Of a DNA stretch of 5,547 nucleotides, positions 1 to 5,292 are shown in pieces. A program made the translations under genes and the position numbers. How positions within the stretch are numbered: the stretch's first letter is position 1; the number at the start of each line of letters is the position of its first letter. The notes beneath the pieces were generated by a model. The model made no database searches and had not been told where the DNA came from. It saw nothing but the letters and a program-made list of their open reading frames with translations. The DNA is from Methanomassiliicoccus sp. UBA345 (GTDB lineage Archaea; Thermoplasmatota; Thermoplasmata; Methanomassiliicoccales; Methanomassiliicoccaceae). The stretch is taken from contig DATD01000033.1 in the NCBI GenBank assembly GCA_002504525.1, positions 1 to 5,547 of the forward strand, read 5' to 3'.

Positions 1-526
1 GGTGCTCGATCATGCAGGTCAGGGACCCGCGGAACATGGACTCCCACAGCGCGTCGATCTCATCATCCCGGTCGAGCAGCGCCCTGGCCGCCGCCTGGTC
101 CAGCTTCACGAACGACTCTAAGGAGCCCTGCACCATGGACAGCGCTCTCTCGGCCATCAGAGGAAGCGGGAAATGGCGGCTCACCGTGTGATCGGCGGTG
201 CCCTCCCCCATGTCGGCTATGTTCCGGCCATATCGACCGATGCGGTTCAGGTCGGTGGCGACCTTGAGAGCTGATGATACCACCCGGAGATCGGATGCGA
301 CGGGCTGATGGAGGGAGATGATCTCGAAGCAGTGCCGCTCGATCCCCTGCTCCTGCTGGTAGATCTTGCGATCCATGGCCGCCACCTCTTCCCTCAGTGC
401 GACGTCCCCCTCCAGGAATGCCCGCACGCCTTTGGCCACCATTTCCTGGGCCAGGTCGCCCATTGCCACAACTTCTTGGTTCAGCTTATTCAGTTCCTCA
501 TGGTATGTCTGTCTCGGCACCATCAT
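1..526 (-). CDS. phoU: PhoU-family phosphate uptake regulator, 3' end cut by window edge
   Basis: PhoU proteins are cytoplasmic three-helix-bundle repeat proteins that restrain Pst transport and phosphate-starvation signalling. 175 residues are visible from ATGATG at 526; the family is usually about 215-230 residues, so roughly the last quarter lies outside the window. Repeat 1 is complete: the opening helix with ELNKLNQEVVAMGDLAQEMV (residues 11-30), the hallmark SLHQPVASDLR (71-81), then ALKVATDLNRIGRYGRNIAD (86-105). Repeat 2 starts near residue 120 and runs off the edge. The start is set by a GGAGGAT ribosome-binding site at 536-530 and by overlap with the pstB stop (ATGA), which suggests translational coupling; initiation at the second ATG (523) is equally possible. 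Oddity: the usual ExxxD metal-ligand motif of repeat 1 reads N94-R-I-G-R98, so both acidic ligands are replaced. The family call is secure; the metal-binding consequence is inference. Confidence 0.95.
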   Translation of the reverse strand, partial: MMVPRQTYHEELNKLNQEVVAMGDLAQEMVAKGVRAFLEGDVALREEVAAMDRKIYQQEQGIERHCFEIISLHQPVASDLRVVSSALKVATDLNRIGRYGRNIADMGEGTADHTVSRHFPLPLMAERALSMVQGSLESFVKLDQAAARALLDRDDEIDALWESMFRGSLTCMIEH

Positions 527-1275
527 CCCATCCTCCCGGTGATGTATCTCTCCGTAAGTTCGTTCTCCGGCCGCTCGAACAGCTGGGTGGTGTCGCCGAA
601 CTCGATCAGCTCGCCCAGATAGAAGTAAGCGGTCTGGTCCGCCACTCGCGCCGCCTGCTGCATGTTGTGAGTGACGATCACCACGGTGTACTCGTCCTTC
701 AGGTCGGACAGCAGGTCCTCGATCTTGGCGGTGGCAATGGGATCGAGGGCGGAGCACGGCTCATCGAAGAGGATGATCTCCGGATCGATGGCCAGTGCAC
801 GGGCGATGCACAGCCTCTGCTGCTGCCCTCCCGAGAGATCGTAGGCCGACTTGTCCAGTCGGTCCTTGACCTCGTCCCACAGGGCGGCGCGTCGGAGGGA
901 GTGCTCCACAATAGCGCTAAGCTTCCTCTTGTCCTTGGTCCCGTGGATGCGGGGCGCGTAGGCGATGTTCTCGTAGATCGACTTGGGGAACGGGTTGGGC
1001 CGCTGGAACACCATGCCGATGCGCTTGCGGACCTCCGTCACGTCCACGTCGGGACCGTAGAGGTCCTTCCCCTCCACCAGTATCTGGCCCTCGACCCGGC
1101 AGCTCGGAATGATGTCGTTCATTCTATTGATGGAGCGAATGAACGTGCTCTTTCCGCAGCCGGAGGGGCCGATGATCGCCGTGATGCCCTTGTTCGGGAT
1201 GGTCATGTTGACGTCCCGCAGGGCCTGCTTATCGTCGAACCAGACGTTGAGATGTTTAACTTCAATAGATGACAT
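523..1275 (-). CDS. pstB: Phosphate ABC transporter ATP-binding protein PstB
   Basis: PstB is the cytoplasmic ATPase of the PstSCAB importer; a dimer hydrolyses ATP to drive phosphate through PstC/PstA. The 250-residue protein is a full-length ABC domain of normal PstB size (about 250-260). Visible motifs in order: Walker A GPSGCGKST (36-44), Q-loop Q91 in VFQRPNPFPKSIYENIAYAPR, the stretch by which PstB is recognised among ABC ATPases, signature LSGGQ (147-151), Walker B IILFDEP (167-173) with catalytic E172, D-loop SALD (175-178) and switch histidine H203 in VTHNM. All catalytic residues are present, so the protein should be active. The ATG at 1275 follows the pstA stop by 3 bases, and its ribosome-binding site GGTGA (1283-1279) includes that stop codon, which points to coupled translation. 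The stop overlaps the start of phoU. Confidence 0.98.
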   Translation of the reverse strand: MSSIEVKHLNVWFDDKQALRDVNMTIPNKGITAIIGPSGCGKSTFIRSINRMNDIIPSCRVEGQILVEGKDLYGPDVDVTEVRKRIGMVFQRPNPFPKSIYENIAYAPRIHGTKDKRKLSAIVEHSLRRAALWDEVKDRLDKSAYDLSGGQQQRLCIARALAIDPEIILFDEPCSALDPIATAKIEDLLSDLKDEYTVVIVTHNMQQAARVADQTAYFYLGELIEFGDTTQLFERPENELTERYITGRMG

Positions 1276-1278
1276 GCG

Positions 1279-2139
1279 TCACCACCTGTATTTCTCTCTG
1301 TATTTTTTTCTGACCACGATCGCGATCAGATTCATTCCGATGACCAGGATCAGCAGCACGATCGCAGCGCCGTATACCACCGGGCTGCCGTTCATGCCGG
1401 CCATGGTCTGCGTCGCCACCGCATATACGTGATAGGGCAGCGCCATGAACTGCGAGAAGATCGAATCTGGCATGCTGGACATATAGAACGCCGCCCCGGT
1501 CAGCAGTATGGGGGCCGTCTCTCCGGCCGCGCGGGAGAGCGCCAGGATGACCCCGGTCAGGATGCCGGGCATGGCATAGGGCAGCACATGGTGCTGGATC
1601 GTCTGCCACTTGGTGGCGCCCAGCGCTATCGATGCCTCTCGCACCGACGGCGGGATGGCCTTGATGGCCTCGCGGGAGGCCGAGATGACGATCGGCAGGG
1701 CAAGAACGCCCAGCGTGAGGCCCGATGCTATCAGGCTCCTCCCCAGCCCGGCGAAGGTGACGAACAGTGCCAGGCCCAGGAGGCCGTACACGATCGACGG
1801 CACTCCGGCCAGGTTCGACACCACGATGCGCCAGAAATGGGACGCCCATCCCTTCCCCTGATACTCTGATAGATAGACCGCGCTGAGCACCCCGATCGGA
1901 ATGGCGAACACGGACACGATGGCCATCAGATAGATGGTCCCCACCAGCGGAGTGAGCACCCCTCCCGCTGTGTTGGCACGACGGGGCGGCTCGGTCAGAA
2001 AGTCGAGGCTTAGCACTGGCAGGCTGCCTATCACCATATAGGCGATGATCACGATCAGCGTGAGAACGACCAGACCGCCGCAGGCGCGGAAGAGGTTGAA
2101 GTACAGCTTCTCCCGGGCGTTCCTGCTCATCACCCTCAT
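1279..2139 (-). CDS. pstA: Phosphate ABC transporter permease PstA
   Basis: PstA is one of the two membrane subunits that form the phosphate translocation path. The 286-residue sequence shows about six hydrophobic segments (roughly 20-40, 66-91, 109-131, 137-156, 190-215 and 255-277). The PstA/PstC hallmark NLAGVPSIVYGLLGLALF (109-126) is present. The cytoplasmic EAA loop that docks on PstB reads EASIALGATKWQTIQHHVLP (168-187), with the conserved E, A, G and LP in place. Length is normal for PstA. The ATG at 2139 overlaps the pstC stop by four bases (ATGA) and has GGAGG at 2151-2147, inside the end of pstC; a second in-frame ATG lies three codons in (MRVM) but fits that site less well. PstA rather than PstC is assigned from gene order (second permease, next to pstB) and from the shorter N-terminus; the two families are paralogous. 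Confidence 0.96.
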   Translation of the reverse strand: MRVMSRNAREKLYFNLFRACGGLVVLTLIVIIAYMVIGSLPVLSLDFLTEPPRRANTAGGVLTPLVGTIYLMAIVSVFAIPIGVLSAVYLSEYQGKGWASHFWRIVVSNLAGVPSIVYGLLGLALFVTFAGLGRSLIASGLTLGVLALPIVISASREAIKAIPPSVREASIALGATKWQTIQHHVLPYAMPGILTGVILALSRAAGETAPILLTGAAFYMSSMPDSIFSQFMALPYHVYAVATQTMAGMNGSPVVYGAAIVLLILVIGMNLIAIVVRKKYREKYRW

Positions 2140-3065
2140 CTGTATGCCTCCGAGTACCTGAGCATGATCCGATTGGCGACGGTGTTCATCACCAGGGTGA
2201 TGATGAACAGCACGACGCCGACCGCGAACAGCGAGCTGTAATGAAGCCCGCCCACCGCCGCCTCGCCCATCTCAATGGCGATGGTGGCCGTCATGGTCTG
2301 CACGCCGGAGAAGGGGTCCAGGGTCAGCAGCGGCGTCTGATTGAACGCCATCAGCACGGCCATGGTCTCTCCGACGGCTCTCATGATGGACAGGATTATG
2401 GCCGCCACGATGCCGGACATCGACGCCGGCAGGATGACCGAGCGCATGGTCTCCCATCTGGTGGCGCCCAGGGCGTAGGATGCTTCCCTGAGCTCGCGAG
2501 GCACCGCGGCGATGGCATCCTCGGCCAGCGAGACCATGATGGGTATCATCATCACGGCGAGGATGATCCCGCCGTTGAGCGCTACGTACCCGGTCTGGAG
2601 GCCGAAGACCTGCGCCACCCACCCCTGCAGGATGAGCAGGGCGAACAGGCCGTAAACGACCGACGGTATGCCGGCCAGCAGCTCTATCGCCGGCTTGAGG
2701 ACCGCTCTCACCTTGGGGTGGGCGATCTCGGCCAGGTATATCGTGCACCCGAGGCCGATGGGGATCGCTATCACCGCCGCAAGGAAGCTGACCAGGAACG
2801 TTCCTGCCATCAGCGGCAACATCCCGAAGGCGGGATTATTGAACGACGTAGGGTTCCACACCGTCCCGCCCAACATCTCGACGATGCCGATCACCCTGAA
2901 GGCCTGCAACGAACCCAGGATGAGGAAGGCGGCCACGGTGACCAGCACGGTGGCCGAGATGAGCGTGATGATGAATAGAATGAGATGCGGCGCTCCGTCG
3001 AAGCCTTTGAGGCCTGTCCGGCCTGCTACCCGGCTGAGCGCTCCTGTTCTGTTGATGTATTTCAT
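2136..3065 (-). CDS. pstC: Phosphate ABC transporter permease PstC
   Basis: PstC pairs with PstA to form the transmembrane channel of the phosphate importer. The 309-residue protein has a basic cytoplasmic N-terminus (about residues 1-26) followed by six hydrophobic segments near 28-52, 84-111, 126-150, 164-182, 216-240 and 276-298. The family hallmark ELLAGIPSVVYGLFALLIL (128-146) and the EAA loop EASYALGATRWETMRSVILP (194-213) are both intact. The external loop after segment 1 contains GGTVWNPTSFNNPAFGMLPL (66-85), matching the W-P...FG.LP pattern usual for PstC and supporting PstC over PstA. Length is normal. The start at 3065 is supported by a strong GGAGGAT at 3077-3071. It is the second gene of the operon, 66 bases after pstS, and its stop overlaps the pstA start. 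Confidence 0.97.
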   Translation of the reverse strand: MKYINRTGALSRVAGRTGLKGFDGAPHLILFIITLISATVLVTVAAFLILGSLQAFRVIGIVEMLGGTVWNPTSFNNPAFGMLPLMAGTFLVSFLAAVIAIPIGLGCTIYLAEIAHPKVRAVLKPAIELLAGIPSVVYGLFALLILQGWVAQVFGLQTGYVALNGGIILAVMMIPIMVSLAEDAIAAVPRELREASYALGATRWETMRSVILPASMSGIVAAIILSIMRAVGETMAVLMAFNQTPLLTLDPFSGVQTMTATIAIEMGEAAVGGLHYSSLFAVGVVLFIITLVMNTVANRIMLRYSEAYR

Positions 3066-3070
3066 GACCT

Positions 3071-3077
3071 ATCCTCC
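3071..3077 (-). promoter_or_regulatory. pstC ribosome-binding site
   Basis: GGAGGAT, five bases before the pstC ATG at 3065, is a strong match to the archaeal anti-Shine-Dalgarno partner. It lets pstC be translated independently of pstS across the 66-base gap. Confidence 0.75.
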
Positions 3078-3078
3078 G

Positions 3079-3121
3079 AAAAAGGATTTGATACCGGGTT
3101 CATGGCGCAAGCTCGCCCGGT
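3079..3121 (-). terminator. Possible partial terminator or mRNA-stabilising hairpin between pstS and pstC
   Basis: In the transcript ACCGGG (3121-3116) can pair with CCCGGT (3098-3093); an alternative shorter stem GGCG/CGCC uses 3117-3114 and 3107-3104. A U5 tract follows at 3083-3079. Archaeal termination often occurs at U-rich tracts, and a 3' hairpin can protect mRNA, so this element could give more pstS than pstCAB message. The U tract is nine bases from the stem, so it is not a classical bacterial terminator. Confidence 0.4.
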
Positions 3122-3131
3122 GTTGCTCACC

Positions 3132-4031
3132 TTAGAGCTTCGCCTTCATGGCAGCGAGCGTGTCGGCATCGAGCTTGTAGAAGCCAGTGTCGGCCACGAT
3201 CTGCTGGCCGGCATCGCTCAGGATGTACTCCACCCACTGCTTGACCGCCCCGTCAGGGGTGCCGGCAGTGTACACGTACAGATGCCTGGAGAGAGGATAG
3301 TCCCCGCTGTAGACGGCGCCCTCGTCGGTCGGCAGGAACGCCTCGGAGTCGGCGTCAGCGCCCAGCAGGACTATGCTCACGCCAGTGGCCTGGTTGGCAT
3401 AGCCGATGCCGATGTAGCCGATGCCGCCTGCGTCGTTCTTGACCTTGGTGGCGATGGCAGAGTTGCCGGTCTCCTGGGACACCTCTTGCGAGAAGTCTTC
3501 CTTGTGCATGACGGTCTCGAAGAAGAACTCGTAGGTGCCGGAGGTGGTCTGGCGGCCGTACGCGGTGATAGCCTGGTCGGCGCCGCCCACCTGATTCCAG
3601 TTGGTTATGGTCCCGTTGTAGATGCCGCGCAGCTCTTCCATCGTCAGGGAGTCGACTTCGTTGGCGGCGTTGACGACTATGGCGATGCCGTCGATGGCCA
3701 CCGAGAACTCTACCGCCTCGATCCCATTGGCTTCGGCAGCGGCGATCTCGGTGGACTTCATCTGGCGAGATGCCTGGGCGACATCGATGTTACCATCGAT
3801 CAGATCCTTGATGCCTACACCGCTACCGCCGCCGGTGACATCCACCGCAACATCGTCCTGGGCCTCAGAGAAGGACTCGGACATCTCGGTCATGAGCTCG
3901 AGAAGCGTGTCCGAGCCCGCCTGAGCGATGGTGGTCCGCTTGTCCTCTCCGCCGGTGAGCATCGAGGCGGCGACAGCCGCCATGATCACGACGGCCACCA
4001 CTCCTATAGTAATCGTTATCTTCCTTTGCAT
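3132..4031 (-). CDS. pstS: Phosphate-binding protein PstS
   Basis: PstS is the extracytoplasmic phosphate receptor that delivers phosphate to PstC/PstA. From ATG at 4031 it is 299 residues. Residues 1-4 (MQRK) plus a hydrophobic stretch 5-25 form a Sec signal or membrane anchor; there is no cysteine lipobox, so it is not an obvious lipoprotein. Phosphate-site motifs: AGSDT (38-42), TGGGSGVGIKDLIDGNIDVA (66-85), QASRQMK (86-92) and GRQTTSGTYEFF (159-170), followed by GIGYIGIGY (203-211) and YPLSR (245-249), all as in class II solute-binding proteins of the PstS type. The frame stays open to 4448, but the upstream 139 codons cross the promoter and lie antisense to the divergent gene. The chosen start places the signal segment at the N-terminus and has GAGGT at 4045-4041, nine bases upstream. 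It is the first gene of the operon. Confidence 0.96.
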   Translation of the reverse strand: MQRKITITIGVVAVVIMAAVAASMLTGGEDKRTTIAQAGSDTLLELMTEMSESFSEAQDDVAVDVTGGGSGVGIKDLIDGNIDVAQASRQMKSTEIAAAEANGIEAVEFSVAIDGIAIVVNAANEVDSLTMEELRGIYNGTITNWNQVGGADQAITAYGRQTTSGTYEFFFETVMHKEDFSQEVSQETGNSAIATKVKNDAGGIGYIGIGYANQATGVSIVLLGADADSEAFLPTDEGAVYSGDYPLSRHLYVYTAGTPDGAVKQWVEYILSDAGQQIVADTGFYKLDADTLAAMKAKL

Positions 4032-4040
4032 GAGATTCCA

Positions 4041-4045
4041 ACCTC
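4041..4045 (-). promoter_or_regulatory. pstS ribosome-binding site, within a small hairpin loop
   Basis: GAGGT lies nine bases before the ATG at 4031 and decides this start over the longer upstream reading frame. In the mRNA the surrounding bases read CCAAGAGGTTGG (4049-4038), so the core GAGG could be displayed in the loop of a four-pair CCAA/TTGG stem. Confidence 0.6.
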
Positions 4046-4059
4046 TTGGTGCAGACCGA

Positions 4060-4094
4060 GGAGGATGGCGGAAGGAACCGCAGGAACCGCCTCC
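4060..4094 (-). promoter_or_regulatory. Predicted hairpin in the pstS mRNA leader
   Basis: In the pstS transcript GGAGGCGG (4094-4087) can pair with CCGCC (4071-4067) and then TCC (4062-4060), leaving a four-base bulge and a 15-base loop. Eight mostly G-C pairs make this stem plausible. It sits about 30 bases before the pstS start and could affect translation or mRNA stability. Function is not known. Confidence 0.4.
4074..4090. repeat. Tandem GGAACCGC repeat with 9-base period
   Basis: GGAACCGC occurs at 4074-4081 and again at 4083-4090, separated by one base. The repeat lies in the pstS leader, downstream of the predicted transcription start, and forms the loop and part of one arm of the hairpin described at 4060-4094. 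Confidence 0.6.
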
Positions 4095-4149
4095 GGCCTG
4101 ACCGTCACAGTCGATTAAGGAAAGTGGATATGAAGATTGGGCAAATAGA

Positions 4150-4160
4150 CTATATTTCGT
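4150..4160 (-). promoter_or_regulatory. Candidate BRE/TATA promoter of the pst operon
   Basis: Read on the minus strand this is ACGAAATATAG, a purine-rich BRE-like element running into an AT-only TATA-like box, as archaeal TBP/TFB promoters have. With the usual spacing of about 25 bases, transcription would begin near 4127, giving a pstS leader of about 95 bases. No transcript data support it and other AT-rich sites lie further upstream. Confidence 0.5.
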
Positions 4161-4167
4161 AAAGTTT

Positions 4168-4175
4168 GAATATTC
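4168..4175. repeat. 8-base palindrome GAATATTC
   Basis: This perfect palindrome lies just upstream of the candidate pstS BRE/TATA element, where an archaeal activator or repressor could bind. It is short and may be chance. Confidence 0.3.
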
Positions 4176-4177
4176 TT

Positions 4178-4218
4178 CTATATACTCGCTATATACAACA
4201 TATATCATATGCATATAT
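4178..4218 (+). promoter_or_regulatory. Candidate TATA/operator region of the AbrB-PhoU gene
   Basis: Four TATATA-like units lie here: CTATATAC at 4178-4185 and 4189-4196, CATATATC at 4199-4206 and CATATAT at 4212-4218. The last two are placed so that transcription would begin around 4228-4240, ahead of the GGTGG ribosome-binding site. The near 10-13 base spacing also suits a repeated protein-binding site. Which unit is the TATA box cannot be decided from sequence alone. Confidence 0.45.
4207..4216. repeat. 10-base perfect palindrome ATATGCATAT
   Basis: This is a perfect self-complementary decamer within the AT-rich divergent promoter region, just upstream of the regulator's leader. It could be half of an operator for a dimeric protein, but short AT palindromes arise readily in AT-rich DNA. 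Confidence 0.4.
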
Positions 4219-4254
4219 TCAATGAAAGACGTACCTGCGTTACAGACAGGGCAC

Positions 4255-4259
4255 GGTGG
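4255..4259 (+). promoter_or_regulatory. Ribosome-binding site of the AbrB-PhoU gene
   Basis: GGTGG, four bases before the ATG at 4264, is the only ribosome-binding-like element near the gene's 5' end. The alternative ATG at 4222 is preceded only by AT-rich sequence, so this site favours the 338-residue product. Confidence 0.6.
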
Positions 4260-4263
4260 AAGA

Positions 4264-5280
4264 ATGGAAACAAGAAAGGTACAGAAGACGGGGACGTCCA
4301 CCATCACGGTGTCGCTGCCCAAGGACTGGGTGACATCGAACGGCATCGGTCCGGGAGACCAGGTGTCAATGGAGGTCCAGCCAGACGGCTCTCTTAACAT
4401 AGAGCCGGAGATGCATCGCACCAAGGAGGTCGCGACCACCGTCATCACCGTCGGGAGGGATGAATCGAACGATCATATCACCCGCAAGCTGATCGGCGCA
4501 TATCTGGCCGGCAGCACCATAATAGAGGTTCGCTCCAAGGAGCGGATGGACCTCGGCAACAAGCGCGCCATCAAGGACTTCGCCCGCCTGGTGATCGGAC
4601 CCGAGATCATCGAGGAGACTGCTAACACAGTGGTGCTGCACGACCTATCGGACCCGCTCGAGCTGCCGCAGAAGAAGTGCGTGCGCAGGATGCACCTCAT
4701 CGTCGATTCCATGCACCGGGACGCCATGGTCGCCTACGCTGACGGCGACATCGCACTGGCAAATGACATCCTGGAGAGGGACCAGGACGTCGACCGCTTG
4801 TACTGGATGACCGTGAAGCAGCATGCCCTGATCCTGGACGACCGCCGCCTGGCCAAGCGGCTGGGGGTGGAGGTCCACGGCTCCATGAGCCTGCTGCTGG
4901 CCGCCAGGATACTCGAACGGGTCGGGGACCATGCCGAGAACATCGCCCAGCAGGCGGTGGTCGTCGCCAAGGAGGAAAAGCCATCCACGGTGACGGAGAT
5001 GAGCGCCCTCAGCGCACGCGCGGTGGAGACGCTGAACCAGGCGGTGGAGGCGTTCTTCCGGCAGGACGTTCAATCGGCCAACGAGGTAATAGACGAGGCG
5101 AGGAAACTGGCTCAGGAGGGCGCCGAGATGCTGCCCCGCCTTCAGGGAAAGGGGGGCATGGGAACCATGAGCCGCACCGCGGTGATGGACTCGCTGGTGC
5201 GCACCATGATGTATTCCACCGACATCGCCGAGATCGCCATCAACGACGCCATGCGGATGGAGCTCAAAAAGAAAGGTTGA
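4264..5280 (+). CDS. AbrB/SpoVT-PhoU fusion phosphate regulator
   Basis: This 338-residue protein joins a DNA-binding domain to PhoU repeats, a known archaeal architecture usually annotated as phosphate uptake regulator. Residues 3-48 read as an AbrB/SpoVT swapped-hairpin domain (RKVQKTGTSTITVSLPKDWV, then GIGPGDQVSMEV). Residues about 55-130 form an uncharacterised linker domain (VATTVITVGRDESNDHITRK...). PhoU repeat 1 spans about 137-235 and keeps the metal-site pattern ERVGD (218-222) in ILERVGDHAENIAQQ. Repeat 2 (about 240-332) ends in MMYSTDIAEIAINDAM, where only D320 of the ExxxD pair remains (M316 replaces E). The ATG at 4264 is preferred: GGTGG sits at 4255-4259, whereas the in-frame ATG at 4222 lacks such a site and adds 14 residues ahead of the domain. 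Divergent to pstS, it probably senses PstB/phosphate state and controls the shared promoter region; that role is inferred. Confidence 0.93.
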   Translation: METRKVQKTGTSTITVSLPKDWVTSNGIGPGDQVSMEVQPDGSLNIEPEMHRTKEVATTVITVGRDESNDHITRKLIGAYLAGSTIIEVRSKERMDLGNKRAIKDFARLVIGPEIIEETANTVVLHDLSDPLELPQKKCVRRMHLIVDSMHRDAMVAYADGDIALANDILERDQDVDRLYWMTVKQHALILDDRRLAKRLGVEVHGSMSLLLAARILERVGDHAENIAQQAVVVAKEEKPSTVTEMSALSARAVETLNQAVEAFFRQDVQSANEVIDEARKLAQEGAEMLPRLQGKGGMGTMSRTAVMDSLVRTMMYSTDIAEIAINDAMRMELKKKG

Positions 5281-5292
5281 GGGGAAGGGGTT

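Noticed and set aside
397..1272. Long plus-strand open frame of 291 codons opposite pstB
   Set aside because: It is antisense to a well-conserved ABC ATPase in GC-rich DNA, where stop-free antisense frames are expected; its translation shows no recognisable domain.
1262..1849. Minus-strand overlapping frame of 195 codons inside pstA
   Set aside because: It is an out-of-frame shadow of pstA with Arg/Gly/Pro-rich content typical of frame-shifted GC-rich coding sequence.
2985..4118. Plus-strand open frame of 377 codons opposite pstS
   Set aside because: It covers the reverse of pstS, the intercistronic gap and the promoter side; no domain is recognisable, and the minus-strand reading carries all conserved motifs.
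4222..4263. Upstream ATG giving the regulator 14 extra residues
   Set aside because: There is no ribosome-binding-like sequence before it, and the added residues precede the AbrB domain, which starts directly after the ATG at 4264.
4032..4448. Upstream extension of the pstS reading frame, adding 139 residues
   Set aside because: It crosses the AT-rich promoter region and runs antisense to the regulator gene, its residues resemble no domain, and it would bury the signal segment inside the protein. The ATG at 4031 has its own ribosome-binding site.
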